Both the position numbers and the translations under genes were made by a program. DNA of 64,000 nt, taken from the NCBI RefSeq assembly GCF_014203895.1, contig NZ_JACHJY010000004.1:62001-126000 (forward strand). The letters run 5' to 3'. The stretch's first letter is position 1; each line of letters opens with the position of its first letter. Below the pieces are notes generated by a model, which was given only the letters and a program-made list of their open reading frames with translations, ran no database searches and was not told where the DNA came from. Of this stretch, positions 19,351 to 28,797 are shown in pieces. Origin of the DNA: Streptomyces nymphaeiformis. GTDB lineage: Bacteria > Actinomycetota > Actinomycetes > Streptomycetales > Streptomycetaceae.

Positions 19351-19369
19351 GAAAATGAATCCCATTGCC
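19351..19369. promoter_or_regulatory. possible Zur box upstream of rpmG
   Basis: GAAAATG, five bases, CATTGCC: an imperfect inverted repeat in an AT-rich patch 17 bases before the zinc-free L33 start. Zur sites in actinobacteria have a similar GAAAATG...CATTTTC form. The match is partial. Confidence 0.4.
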
Positions 19370-19449
19370 AATAGCTGCCGGGAGACGTGCGTCACCCGGC
19401 CGGACGCCCGGGTCCCGCAGGAGAGGCCCGGATGGCATGCCGCCAGGAT

Positions 19450-21513
19450 CTATCCGGATCTCCTCGACCCCGTCAGGGCCGTCGTGAGCTCCTCCAGGGA
19501 CTCCAGGAGCAGGGTCGCGCCCTTGTGGAGCAGGAAGTGGTCCGGCGGTTCGGCCGACCAGGCGGTGGCCGTCTCGCGCAGGTCGTCCCAGTGCGGCTCC
19601 CTGCGTTCCCGTACCTCCTTCGCGCCCCGCTCCGTCGACCGGCGCAGGGACTCGGCGAGGGTCGCCGCCTCGGGCAGCGGCGGGGCGCCGTGCTCCGGCA
19701 GGTGGGCCTCCATGAGCATCGCCACCCGGCCGAACTCGGCGAGCGCGTGCTCGGCCTGTTCCACCGCCGCGTGCGAGAGCCCCCGGTGCCGCACCGGTTC
19801 GTGGGTCGCCCGCTCCACCGCCTCCCGCCAGGCGACCCGGGCCTCGCGGGTCTTCAGGAGCGCCTCCCGTACGTCGGGGCTGGCCGGGCCGGCCGGATGG
19901 GCGTACCGCGCGGTGACGACGGCCGCGTACGCGCCGACCGCCGCCAGCCAGTCCGCTAGCCGGCCGCGCAGCCGGGGCGTCTCCCAGGCCGGGTAGACGG
20001 CGTACGACAGCATCGCGAGGAGCCCGCCGAGCAGGGTCAGCAGGACGCGCTCCCGTACGGTCTGGGTCAGGCCCTCGCCCACCATGCCGAGCAGGAAGAC
20101 GACGTACGCGGAGACGAAGGTCTGCGCGGCCGCGTACCCCGTCCGCATCAGCAGGTACATGCAGAAGGCGCACACCACCGCGAGCACGGCCGACGGATAC
20201 GTGCCCGGGTGCGCCGACTGGACCACCGCCGTCGCAAGGGCCACCCCGACCAGGGTGCCGCCGAAGCGCGCCACCGAGCGGGCGTACGTCTGCGAGAAGT
20301 CCGGGCGCATCACCATCACCGAGGCCATCGGCGCCCAGTAGCCGTGCCCGAACGGCAGCCACGTCCCCAGCAGGTAGCCGGCCGCCGTGACCGCCGAGAC
20401 GCGGACCGCGTGCCGCAGGATCGGGGAGTCGGGGCGCAGTTCGGCGCGCATCGCGGCGAGGACGAGGGGCGCGAGGCGGAGGAGGGTCGGGCGGCTGCGG
20501 GCCCCTGCCGCTTCCGTGGACGTCTCCGTACGGGGCTCCGCCGTCTCGACGACGTCGCCGAGCAGCGCCGCCAGACGGGAGGCCGCGCGGCGGGGCGGGC
20601 CCTTGAGGATCGCGCCGGTGTCCGGGGTGCGGAGGGCGGCGAGGGCCGCCGGCGGCAGCACGACCGGTTCGCCGTGCCGGATCGCGTGCGCGGCGGCGTC
20701 CAGGACGTCGGCCGCCGCGCCGAGCAGCTCCCGCGCCCGGTCCCGCTGCGCCCCCTCCGTCGGCACGCCGACCGCCGGGTCCGCGAGCGAGGCCAGGACC
20801 GGCCGGATCCGCTCCGCGAGGCCCCGCGCGCCGTGCAGCTCCGCCGGGCGGGTACGGGCCTGGCGCGGTGTCACGGCGGCGGCGCTCCTCGCCGTCATGA
20901 GCGGTACGGGGTCGAACGGGGCGACCGGGTCGTGGCGCAGCCGGCGGGCGTAGTCCGCCTCCGCGGCGAGCGCGTCCGCGAGGGCGTCGCGCTGGGCGCC
21001 CCAGCGGCGGACCGGGAGGAGGACGACCAGGGCGGCCTGGACGACACCGCCCGCGAAGATCATGACGGCGTGGCCGGCGGCGGTCGCGACGGAGGTCGGG
21101 AGGGTGACCGTCACCAGCATGATCGCCACGTTGGAGGAGGCGATGATCCCGGCGGTCGGGCCCGCGGCCCAGGCCAGACCCGACAGGAACGTCCAGCAGA
21201 GCAGGAGGGCGAGGAAGAGCGCGTCGTGGGCGCCCGTGACGTAGCCGAGGAACGTCGAGACGGCGAGGCTGCCGCCGGAGGCCAGGGCCAGGGTGGGGCG
21301 GGGGCGCCAGGAACGCTGGAAGGTGGCGACGGCGGCCTGGAAGGCGCCGAAGGCGGACGACGCGGCGACGGCGGGGCCGAAGAGGGCGAGCGAGACGCCG
21401 ACGACGAGCGCGAGGCCGAGTGCCCCTCGGGCCGCGACGGCGGGCTCGAGCCGCCGCCGCTCGACGGTGAGCCCGGAACGGGCGGTCTCCTTCAGCGCCC
21501 GAAACCAGCTCAT
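19450..21513 (-). CDS. FUSC family membrane protein (aromatic acid exporter-like)
   Basis: 687-aa membrane protein with two hydrophobic blocks of several helices (about residues 28-170 and 375-500), a central soluble segment and a helical C-terminal domain. GTWLPFGHGYWAPMASVMVMRPDFSQTYARSVARFGGTLVGVALAT is the FUSC signature seen in AaeB/YccS-type proteins. These are thought to export aromatic carboxylic acids or other toxic metabolites; the substrate here is unknown. The ATG at 21513 opens MSWFRALKETARSGL. It stands alone, downstream of the DUF2786 gene on the same strand. Confidence 0.88.
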   Translation of the reverse strand: MSWFRALKETARSGLTVERRRLEPAVAARGALGLALVVGVSLALFGPAVAASSAFGAFQAAVATFQRSWRPRPTLALASGGSLAVSTFLGYVTGAHDALFLALLLCWTFLSGLAWAAGPTAGIIASSNVAIMLVTVTLPTSVATAAGHAVMIFAGGVVQAALVVLLPVRRWGAQRDALADALAAEADYARRLRHDPVAPFDPVPLMTARSAAAVTPRQARTRPAELHGARGLAERIRPVLASLADPAVGVPTEGAQRDRARELLGAAADVLDAAAHAIRHGEPVVLPPAALAALRTPDTGAILKGPPRRAASRLAALLGDVVETAEPRTETSTEAAGARSRPTLLRLAPLVLAAMRAELRPDSPILRHAVRVSAVTAAGYLLGTWLPFGHGYWAPMASVMVMRPDFSQTYARSVARFGGTLVGVALATAVVQSAHPGTYPSAVLAVVCAFCMYLLMRTGYAAAQTFVSAYVVFLLGMVGEGLTQTVRERVLLTLLGGLLAMLSYAVYPAWETPRLRGRLADWLAAVGAYAAVVTARYAHPAGPASPDVREALLKTREARVAWREAVERATHEPVRHRGLSHAAVEQAEHALAEFGRVAMLMEAHLPEHGAPPLPEAATLAESLRRSTERGAKEVRERREPHWDDLRETATAWSAEPPDHFLLHKGATLLLESLEELTTALTGSRRSG

Positions 21514-21568
21514 GTCGAGAGCGTATCCACGAAACCCCCCAAAACGGACTTTCGCTCCTCGGTGGGGC

Positions 21569-22684
21569 CTACGGCAAGTGGGGCCTGTTCGGGTGGAGGC
21601 CGGCCGCGTCGGCGGCCGTCGCGCCGTGCGTCCAGCCCGCCTCGTCCCACGCCGCCCGGACCCGCGTCGTGCGGGTCTCCGGGAAGAGTTCGTCCGTGCG
21701 GGCCGTGACCGCGACCTCCCGGGACGCGAGGGCCGGGAGGAGCGTCGGGGCCTCGGCGGCGACCCGGCGGGACGTCGCCGAGAGCCGGGCGCCGAGCCGG
21801 TTCGCGTACGCGAGGAAGAAGGACTGCCGGAAGGACTTCGTGCGCTTGCGGCCGCCCGCCCGCTGCTCCGCCTCCGCCCGCGTCATCGCCGCCGTCCCCT
21901 GCACGAGCAGCGAGGTGTGGAGCAGCTCCACGGGGTCCAGGTCCGCCTCGAAGCCGACGACGGTCGAGAAGCCGTACGTCTCGTTCCACACCGCCCGGCA
22001 GTGGTTCGCCGTCGCGACCGCGTCGAGCAGGATCGCCTTCGCCTGCTCGTACGGCGGCTCGACCCCGATCCGGATCGCGCCCGGCGTCTCCGGGGACGGC
22101 GCGCCCACCGCGAGCGTGGCCTCGTCCAGGCTGTGCCGGGCCATCAGCTCCTGGGCCTTCGCGGTGAGCGCCTCCGCCTCCTCCGGGTATCCGGTGGCCT
22201 CCGCCTTGGCGAGCAGCGCCCTGATCCGGGTGAGCATCCGGGGCTCGCCGGCCGCGGCGGGCGGCAGGGCCTCCCCCGGTACCGGGCCGACCGCGTCCAG
22301 GCGCGGCAGCCGGACCAGCAGCCGGTACAGCTCCAGGACGGCCGTCGCCCGCGAGAAGCGGTCCGTCGGGCGCCCCTCCGCCGCGTCCAGTGCGTCGAGC
22401 TGCGCCTGCCAGCGGTGCGGGAGCCGTTCGTAGCCGGCCGTCTCGGACCTGATCAGCCCCGCCAGGAGCCGTACGTGCTCGTCCGACAGCTCGCGGCGGG
22501 CCATGCGCATCAGGTCCGCCGGCTGCCAGCCCCGTACCCACAGCGTCCGTACGAACTCCTCGCCCCGCCGGGACAGTTCCGCGTCCGCGCCCGGGGTGGC
22601 GGCGAGCAGGGACGCCGCCGTGTCGAGGGAGCCGTCGTCACTCGCGTACAGCGCCTCGAAGGCCTTGTCGATGGTGGTGCTCAC
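21569..22684 (-). CDS. DUF2786 domain protein
   Basis: 371-aa soluble protein. The DUF2786 segment MLTRIRALLAKAEATGYPEEAEALTAKAQELMARHSLDEA lies near residues 185-225. The N-terminal part is helical, and the C-terminal region contains KRTKSFRQSFFLAYANRLGARL, common to the Streptomyces members. Its function is not known. The GTG at 22684 (VSTTIDKAFEALYASDDGSLD) is chosen for the GAGGGG eight bases upstream; a longer frame has no support. It is 55 bases upstream of the FUSC gene. Confidence 0.85.
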   Translation of the reverse strand: MSTTIDKAFEALYASDDGSLDTAASLLAATPGADAELSRRGEEFVRTLWVRGWQPADLMRMARRELSDEHVRLLAGLIRSETAGYERLPHRWQAQLDALDAAEGRPTDRFSRATAVLELYRLLVRLPRLDAVGPVPGEALPPAAAGEPRMLTRIRALLAKAEATGYPEEAEALTAKAQELMARHSLDEATLAVGAPSPETPGAIRIGVEPPYEQAKAILLDAVATANHCRAVWNETYGFSTVVGFEADLDPVELLHTSLLVQGTAAMTRAEAEQRAGGRKRTKSFRQSFFLAYANRLGARLSATSRRVAAEAPTLLPALASREVAVTARTDELFPETRTTRVRAAWDEAGWTHGATAADAAGLHPNRPHLP

Positions 22685-22875
22685 GCCGTGCCCCTCGCGT
22701 CCCGTTCTCGCGTACTCCGTCGGCGGCGCTCCGTGGGCCCCGCATGCTGCTCCGACACCGGTGCGCCTCCTGCTCACGATGGTCTCAGCCGTACGGGAAC
22801 GGTATGCCTGGCCCCACCCCCCGGACGCCCTCTGGTGGTCGTGATCGGCGCGGGCCGAAACGGTTCGCTTGAGCC

Positions 22876-23631
22876 ATGACCCCGAACGCCGCCGTACGGC
22901 TCCGCCGGCTCACCCGGCACCACCGTGACGTCCACGCCCTCGACGGCGTCGACCTCGACTTCCACGCCGGGACCTTCACCGCCGTCATGGGGCCGTCCGG
23001 CTCCGGCAAGTCCACCCTCCTCCAGTGCGCCGCCGGGCTCGACCGGCCCACCGCCGGGACCGTGGAGGTCGGCGGCGTCGCCCTGGAGGGCCTGAGCGAG
23101 CGGCGCCTCACGCTGCTGCGGCGGGACCGGATCGGCTTCGTCTTCCAGTCCTTCAACCTGCTGCCCTCCCTGACCGCCGCCCAGAACGTGGCCCTGCCGC
23201 TCCGGCTCGCGGGCCGCCGCGTGTCCCGTCCCGCGGTCCGGGAGGCACTCGCGCGCGTGGGGCTCGCCGGCCGGGAACGCCACCGGCCCGGCGAACTCTC
23301 CGGCGGCCAGCAGCAACGGGTCGCGATCGCCCGGGCCCTGATCACGCGTCCCGCGGTCCTCTTCGGCGACGAACCGACCGGCGCGCTCGACTCGACGACG
23401 AGCCGAGAGGTCCTCGACATGCTGCGCGACCTCGTCGACCGCGAGTCCCAGACGATCGTCATGGTCACCCACGACCCGGTGGCGGCGTCCCGCGCGGACC
23501 GCGTGGTCTTCCTGACCGACGGAAGGGTCGCGGGCGAGCTGACGGGGCCGACGGTGGAGACGGTGACGGCACGGATGACGGGCCTCGAGACGGACCGCGT
23601 CGGCGCCTCCGCCGGAGGTGCGGCGTGCTGA
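22876..23631 (+). CDS. ABC transporter ATP-binding protein (MacB/LolD type)
   Basis: 251-aa ATPase with Walker A GPSGSGKST, signature [15 protein letters not shown], Walker B VLFGDEPTGALDS and the switch His in VTHDP. The Q-loop FVFQSFNLLPSLTA is typical of ATPases paired with FtsX-type permeases (antimicrobial peptide or lipoprotein export, mechanotransmission). The permease start lies inside its last codons (7-bp overlap), so the two are coupled. The substrate is unknown. Confidence 0.94.
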   Translation: MTPNAAVRLRRLTRHHRDVHALDGVDLDFHAGTFTAVMGPSGSGKSTLLQCAAGLDRPTAGTVEVGGVALEGLSERRLTLLRRDRIGFVFQSFNLLPSLTAAQNVALPLRLAGRRVSRPAVREALARVGLAGRERHRPGELSGGQQQRVAIARALITRPAVLFGDEPTGALDSTTSREVLDMLRDLVDRESQTIVMVTHDPVAASRADRVVFLTDGRVAGELTGPTVETVTARMTGLETDRVGASAGGAAC

Positions 23632-25712
23632 GCGTCGTGCTGTCCGGGCTTCGTGACCGGTGGGCCTCGTTCCTCGGGGGGTTCGTCGCGCTCGCGCTCG
23701 GTGTGGGGCTGCTCGTCACCATGGGGCTCGGGCTCTCCGCCACCTTTCACGCGCCCGAGCGTTCTCCCCAGCGGTTCGCCTCCTCACCCGTCGTCGTCCA
23801 GGGCCGGGACCGGCTGACGGTGGACGTGCGGCGCGGGCCCGACACCGTGCCCGTGGAGCAGCGGCTCGACCGTCCACAGCCTGTGGACGACGATGTGCTC
23901 CGCGCACTCCGCGCCCGCTGGACCGTCACCGCCTCCGGCGGCCCCGACGCCGTCGGCGTCGACGCGCCCGCCGCCGACGTCCGGGCGCTCGTCGGCGACC
24001 GCGCCCGGGTCCTCACCGGGAACGAACGGGCCCGGGCCGACCCCGACCCCGAGCGGGACGCCCGCGCCCTCGTCACCCTCAACGCCCTCCTCGGCACCTC
24101 CGGCGGCGTCACCGCCTTCGTCTCCGTCTTCGTCGTCGCCTCCACCTTCGCCTTCGCCGTCGCACTGCGCCGCCGCGAGTTCGGGCTCCTGAGGACCGCC
24201 GGCGCCACCCCCGGCCAGATCCGACGGCTCCTCCTCGCCGAGGCGGCGGTGCTCGGCGTGCTCGCCTCCGCCGCCGGGTGCGCGCTCGGCGCCCTCGGCG
24301 CGCCCCTCCTCGCCCGGACCCTCGTCGACGGCGGCCTCGCGCCCGCGTGGTTCACGATCGGCGACGCCGCCTGGCCGTTCCACGCGGCCTTCTGGACCGG
24401 TGTGACCGTCGCCCTCGCAGGGGCCGTCGCCGCGTCCCGGCGGGCCGGGAAGGTCGGCCCGGCGGCCGCGCTGCGCGAGGCGGACGTCGACGCCGACGCC
24501 CTGCCCCTCGGCCGGGCCGTCCTCGGCACGGCCCTGCTCCTGGCCGGTCTCGGGCTCCTCGCCTGGACCTGCGCCACGGACCCGTCCGCGCTGCTCAAGC
24601 GGAAGACGTACACGACGCTCCCGATGCTCCTGACCAGCGGCGTCGCCCTGCTGTCCCCGCTCCTCGTCCGGCCGGCGGCCCGGCTGCTTCGGGCGCGCGG
24701 GGCGGTGGGCACGCTCGTACGGGAGAACAGCGCGGCCGCCGTCCGCCGCACCGCCGCCGTCGCCGCGCCCGTCCTCGTGACCGTGGCGCTCGCCGGGACG
24801 CTGTTCGGCTCGGCGGCGAGCGTCACGCGCGCGAAGGAGGTCGAGGCACGGGAGCAGACGGCGGCCCAGTACGTGGCGAGGGGGGAGGGCCTGGCCGCGG
24901 TGGCGGCGCCGGAAGGAGCCGTGGTGTCCCCCACCGGGGCGACCTCCGTCTTCGTACGGGACGGGGACGAGGCCGTCGTGAAGTACGGGGCGCGGGCGGT
25001 CGCCGACCCGGCCGCCTTCGCGGAACTCGCCCGGCTTCCGGTCGTCGCCGGGGACCTGCGGGACCTGGACGACCGGTCGATCGTCGTCAACGAGGAGTTC
25101 GAGCGGCGGCGGGTCGGGGAGACGGTGGACGTGTGGCGGGCGGACGGGAGCGGTCCGGTACGGCTCCGGATCGTGGCCGTCCTCACGCTCGGAACCGGCG
25201 ACAACGGGCCGTACGTCACCCGGGCGAACGCGCCCGGCGCCGTCCTCGACCGGATCGACGCGCGGGGCGGCGGGGCGGCGACGGTCCGGGCCCTGGAGGC
25301 GAGCGGCGGGACGGTCGGACACCTGGTGACCGGCGCCTCTCCGAACCGCCTCGGGATGGTCCTGGTCCTCGGCATCGCCCTCGTCTACACGGTGATCGGG
25401 CTCGCCAACACCCTGCTCATGGCGACGTCGGTACGGGGCGGAGAACTGGCCTCGCTACGGCTCGCCGGGGCCACCCGCGGCCAGATCCTGCGGGTGGTGA
25501 CGGGCGAGGCGGCGCTCGCCGTCGCGATCGGGACGGTGCTCGGGCTGATGGTGACGGGAGTCGTCCTGGGCACCCTGGGAGCGGGCCTGGCGACCCTCTC
25601 GGCGCCGGTGGCCCTGGTCGTCCCGTGGCCGGTGGCCGGCACGGCGGCGGGCGTGTGCGCGACGGTCGCGATCGCCGCGTCGGCGATCCCCGCGTGGCGG
25701 CTCACGCGCTGA
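23625..25712 (+). CDS. FtsX-like ABC permease
   Basis: 695-aa permease with two FtsX modules. It has an N-terminal helix (FLGGFVALALGVGLLVTMG) with a short extracytoplasmic region and a first three-helix block with RRREFGLLRTAGATPGQIRRLLLAEAAVLG. A large extracytoplasmic domain follows (about residues 390-560), then a second block with RGGELASLRLAGATRGQILRVVTGEA. The two R/GATxxQI cytoplasmic loops are hallmarks. The GTG at 23625 has GGAGG upstream and overlaps the ATPase end. It likely works with that ATPase in envelope or peptide stress rather than small-molecule export. Followed by a terminator. Confidence 0.92.
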   Translation: MLSVVLSGLRDRWASFLGGFVALALGVGLLVTMGLGLSATFHAPERSPQRFASSPVVVQGRDRLTVDVRRGPDTVPVEQRLDRPQPVDDDVLRALRARWTVTASGGPDAVGVDAPAADVRALVGDRARVLTGNERARADPDPERDARALVTLNALLGTSGGVTAFVSVFVVASTFAFAVALRRREFGLLRTAGATPGQIRRLLLAEAAVLGVLASAAGCALGALGAPLLARTLVDGGLAPAWFTIGDAAWPFHAAFWTGVTVALAGAVAASRRAGKVGPAAALREADVDADALPLGRAVLGTALLLAGLGLLAWTCATDPSALLKRKTYTTLPMLLTSGVALLSPLLVRPAARLLRARGAVGTLVRENSAAAVRRTAAVAAPVLVTVALAGTLFGSAASVTRAKEVEAREQTAAQYVARGEGLAAVAAPEGAVVSPTGATSVFVRDGDEAVVKYGARAVADPAAFAELARLPVVAGDLRDLDDRSIVVNEEFERRRVGETVDVWRADGSGPVRLRIVAVLTLGTGDNGPYVTRANAPGAVLDRIDARGGGAATVRALEASGGTVGHLVTGASPNRLGMVLVLGIALVYTVIGLANTLLMATSVRGGELASLRLAGATRGQILRVVTGEAALAVAIGTVLGLMVTGVVLGTLGAGLATLSAPVALVVPWPVAGTAAGVCATVAIAASAIPAWRLTR

Positions 25713-25728
25713 GCGTCCATGGTGGGAC

Positions 25729-25771
25729 GACGGGGTGGTGACCGGGGTCGGAGCCGGGTCACCGCCCCGTC
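25729..25771 (+). terminator. hairpin after the FtsX permease
   Basis: 15-bp arms (25729-25743 and 25757-25771, one G-T type mismatch) with a 13-base loop, 16 bases after the permease stop and between convergent genes. Confidence 0.75.
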
Positions 25772-25839
25772 CGAGCGGGCCGGAGCCTGGCGGCAGCCCG
25801 GGCCCGCACCCACCCCCGTGTGGCGCGGGCCCGCAACGG

Positions 25840-26406
25840 CTACCCCGCAGGGGCGCCGCGCCAGTCCGGGGCCAGGATCGACCAGATCTCCTCGTCGTGT
25901 CGCGCGCCCCGGTACGCGTAGCTCGCCCGGAGGACCCCGTCGCGCGTCATCCCCAGCCGCCGCGCCACCGCGATGCTCGGTTCGTTGTCGGAGGAGACGA
26001 CCCATTCGACCCGGTGGACGCCCCGTACCCGGATCGCCCAGTCGATGAGGGCCCGCGCCGCCCGGGTCACCAGGCCCTTGCCGACGGCCGCCGGCTCCAG
26101 CCAGCAGCCCGCCTCGGCGTAGCCGCCCGGCACGTCGAGCCTCCGGAGGATCACCGCGCCGACGAGCGTGCCGTCCGACCAGATGCCGTGGATCCGGCCC
26201 GTGTCGGTCGCGACCTTCTCCGCGTACAGCCTGAGGTACGCCCGGCTCGACTCCAGGTCCGTCACCACGTCGGGGAGCCCGTTGCGCGCGCCGATGAACT
26301 CCCGCCCCCGGTCCATGTGCGCGAGGAACTCCTCGGCCTGCCACGGTTCCAGCGGGCGCAGCTCCGCGCCGTCGTCTCCCAGGGACATCGCGTACATCGG
26401 CAGCAT
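25840..26406 (-). CDS. GNAT family N-acetyltransferase (RimJ/RimL-like)
   Basis: 188-aa GCN5-related acetyltransferase. Acetyl-CoA-binding segment EPAAVGKGLVTRAARALIDWA (about residues 105-125) and the following RVEWVVSSDNEPSIAVARRLGMTRDGVLRASYAYRGARHDEEIWSIL are typical of the RimJ/RimL group, which acetylates protein N-termini or antibiotics. The substrate is unknown. It ends 24 bases before the next minus-strand gene region and is likely co-directional with the oxidoreductase upstream. Confidence 0.9.
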   Translation of the reverse strand: MLPMYAMSLGDDGAELRPLEPWQAEEFLAHMDRGREFIGARNGLPDVVTDLESSRAYLRLYAEKVATDTGRIHGIWSDGTLVGAVILRRLDVPGGYAEAGCWLEPAAVGKGLVTRAARALIDWAIRVRGVHRVEWVVSSDNEPSIAVARRLGMTRDGVLRASYAYRGARHDEEIWSILAPDWRGAPAG

Positions 26407-26429
26407 CGCCTTTCTCGTCCGGACCCGCC

Positions 26430-27356
26430 TTACGGGATCAGGACGATCTTGCCCCGTACGTGCCCCGACTCGCTCGATTCCTGTGCCCTGGCCGCCTCCT
26501 TGAGCGGCAGGGACTCCGCCAGCCGGACCGTCAGCGCGCCCTCCGCCGCCAGGCGGGCCTGGGCCGTGAGCCCCGCCCGTACGGCCTCCGGGTCGCCCGT
26601 CACGCCCGAGAAGACGATGCCGTGCTCCTCCGCGTCCGTCGCCGCGATCGTCACGATCCGCTCCTTCGCCGCCTCGCCGCCGCCGAGCAGCTCGATGGCG
26701 ACCGGCAGCACGCCGTGCCCGGCCGCGTCGAAGACCGCGTCGACGCCCTGCGGGGCGGCGGCGCGGACCCGGTCGGCGAGGCCGTCCCCGTACGCGACGG
26801 GGATCGCGCCGAGTTCGCGCAGGTAGCCGTGGTTGGACTCCGAGGCGCTGCCGATCACCGTGATCCCGGCCGCGACGGCCAGCTGGACGGCCACCGAGCC
26901 GACGACGCCGGCCGCGCCGTGCAGGAACAGCGTCTCGCCCTCCCGCACCCGGAGCAGGTCCAGGACGCGCTGCGCGGTCTCGCCGGCCACCGGGAGGCTC
27001 GCGGCGGCCTCCCAGGAGAGCCCGGCGGGCTTGGGGGCGACGGTGCCGGCGATGGCGTACTCGGCGTAGGCGCCGGTCTTCGTCCAGCCGAGGACCTCGT
27101 CGCCGACGGCCAGGTCGGTGACGCCCTCGCCGAGCGCGTCGACGGTGCCGGCGAACTCCAGGCCCGGGACGGCGGGGAAGGTCGTCGGGTAGAACTGCTC
27201 GACCCAGCCGTAACGCCGCTTCCAGTCCACCGGGTTGAGCCCGACCGCCGCGACCTTGACCCGCACCTCACCCGGGCCCGGCTCCGGCTCGGCGACGCCG
27301 GCCTCGTGGCGCAGCACCTCGGGACCGCCGAACTCCTCGTACACGATCGCTTCCAT
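26430..27356 (-). CDS. NADP-dependent oxidoreductase, quinone reductase/MDR type
   Basis: 308-aa medium-chain reductase without the zinc ligands of alcohol dehydrogenases, like quinone oxidoreductases. The N-terminus MEAIVYEEFGGPEVLRHE, the VGLNPVDWKRR segment, the nucleotide-binding LFLHGAAGVVGSVAVQLAVAAG and a C-terminal KIVLIP are typical. It reduces an enone or quinone with NADPH; the natural substrate is not predictable. The ATG at 27356 has GGAGG eight bases upstream. The longer frame crosses the promoter region of the divergent LuxR gene and is not coding. Confidence 0.92.
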   Translation of the reverse strand: MEAIVYEEFGGPEVLRHEAGVAEPEPGPGEVRVKVAAVGLNPVDWKRRYGWVEQFYPTTFPAVPGLEFAGTVDALGEGVTDLAVGDEVLGWTKTGAYAEYAIAGTVAPKPAGLSWEAAASLPVAGETAQRVLDLLRVREGETLFLHGAAGVVGSVAVQLAVAAGITVIGSASESNHGYLRELGAIPVAYGDGLADRVRAAAPQGVDAVFDAAGHGVLPVAIELLGGGEAAKERIVTIAATDAEEHGIVFSGVTGDPEAVRAGLTAQARLAAEGALTVRLAESLPLKEAARAQESSESGHVRGKIVLIP

Positions 27357-27509
27357 GTCAGCCTCCGTCGCTGCCCGTTGCGTCTTCGATCTCTCTTCGA
27401 TGACCCCACTCTGCGCCGACGGACCCCTCTCCCCCGCCCTCCCAACGGCCAGTCCCACCTGGCCGAAAGACGGGCCGTCACCTGACCGCCCCCGATTAGG
27501 CTGAACCGC

Positions 27510-28754
27510 ATGGACGCGCCCACGCTGACCACCGCGTACGAGATCATCCGGCAGCCGCTCGGGGAGATCCTCCCCCGGGTCTCGGCCGCCCTCGCCCCCC
27601 TCGTCCCGCACGTCGACGCGGCCGAACTCTCCACCCACTGCGCCCACTCCCCCTTCAAGACCCTCGGCGGTACGGAGCTGCTGACCGCCGCCGAACTCGC
27701 CCCGCTGCTCGCGGCCGGCGTCCCCGGCGCGCCCTGGCAGGGCCGTGCCGTGATCGGCGGCCGGGAGCGCGAGGTCGTCGCCGTCACCAGCCACGCGACC
27801 CGGCGCGGGGCGGTCCTCGTGCTCGTGCGGGAGGACGGCGCCGCCCCCGCCGACACGGCCGCCCTCACCGCCGCGCAGGCGCTGTGGGACCTGGTCGCCG
27901 CGCACTTCGACCGGTTCGCCACGGAGGCCATGCCGGGCGCCCTCGCCCGCTCACGGGCCGCCGCAGACACCCGGGCCCGGGTCATCGCCGAGCTCACCGC
28001 CTCCCACGCGGCGGCGCTCTCCGGGGTCCTCGGGGTGCTGCGCAGCCGGGCCCTCGACGACAGGACCGCCCGGACCACCGCGACCGACCTGGCCGCCTCC
28101 GCGCTCATCGAGATGCGGGCCGAGCAGCGGCGGGACCGGGCGATCGCGGAGGAGCCCGCCGAGGACGCCTTCGAGCGGCTCGCCGGCGAGCTCCGGCCGA
28201 TGCTCCGGCACAGCAAGGTCCGGCTCGAACTCGGCGCGCCCGACTCCACGCGCTCGCTCGCGGCGGACGTCGCCCACAGCGCGCGGGCCATCGTCCGGTC
28301 GCTGCTCCTGATCGTCCTGGAGCAGGAGTCCGTGCACCGGGTGCACGTCGGCTGGCAGCTCACCGAGCACGAACTCCGGGCCTCCGTGCGCGACGACGGC
28401 GCGGGCGCGCTCGCCCCCTGTGACCTGGGGGCGGGGACGATCCGGGACCGGCTCGACGTCCTCGGCGGGCGGCTCGACATGGACGCGGTGCCGGGCTGGG
28501 GCACGACGATCACCGCCGTCATCCCCCTCGCGACCCCGGAGGCGCCCGTCGAGGCCGCCCACCCCCTGACGGGACTCGGGGAGCGGGAGGTGGAGGTGCT
28601 GCGGCACCTGGCGCTCGGGCACCGGAACCGGCGGATCGCGGAGGAGCTGCACATCAGCGAGTCGACGGTGAAGTTCCACGTCGCGAACATCCTCAACAAG
28701 CTGGGCGTCGACTCCCGCGGCGAAGCGGCGGCCCTCTTCCACGCGGCCGCGTAG
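27510..28754 (+). CDS. LuxR-type regulator with embedded kinase-like ATPase region
   Basis: 414-aa protein. The C-terminal 65 residues are a NarL/LuxR helix-turn-helix (LTGLGEREVEVLRHLALGHRNRRIAEELHISESTVKFHVANILNKLG). Just before it, ASVRDDGAGALAPCDL, then GTIRDRLDVLGGRLDMDAVPGWGTTITAVIPL, matches the G1 and G2 regions of NarL-type sensor kinases. A helical stretch around residues 150-215 takes the place of the dimerisation domain but lacks a clear phospho-His. So this looks like a one-component fusion of a degenerate sensor kinase and a DNA-binding output. Divergent from the oxidoreductase, a plausible target. Confidence 0.88.
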   Translation: MDAPTLTTAYEIIRQPLGEILPRVSAALAPLVPHVDAAELSTHCAHSPFKTLGGTELLTAAELAPLLAAGVPGAPWQGRAVIGGREREVVAVTSHATRRGAVLVLVREDGAAPADTAALTAAQALWDLVAAHFDRFATEAMPGALARSRAAADTRARVIAELTASHAAALSGVLGVLRSRALDDRTARTTATDLAASALIEMRAEQRRDRAIAEEPAEDAFERLAGELRPMLRHSKVRLELGAPDSTRSLAADVAHSARAIVRSLLLIVLEQESVHRVHVGWQLTEHELRASVRDDGAGALAPCDLGAGTIRDRLDVLGGRLDMDAVPGWGTTITAVIPLATPEAPVEAAHPLTGLGEREVEVLRHLALGHRNRRIAEELHISESTVKFHVANILNKLGVDSRGEAAALFHAAA

Positions 28755-28797
28755 CGCCTCCCCGGGGCTGTCAGTGGCGGGTGCCAGACTCGCACCC

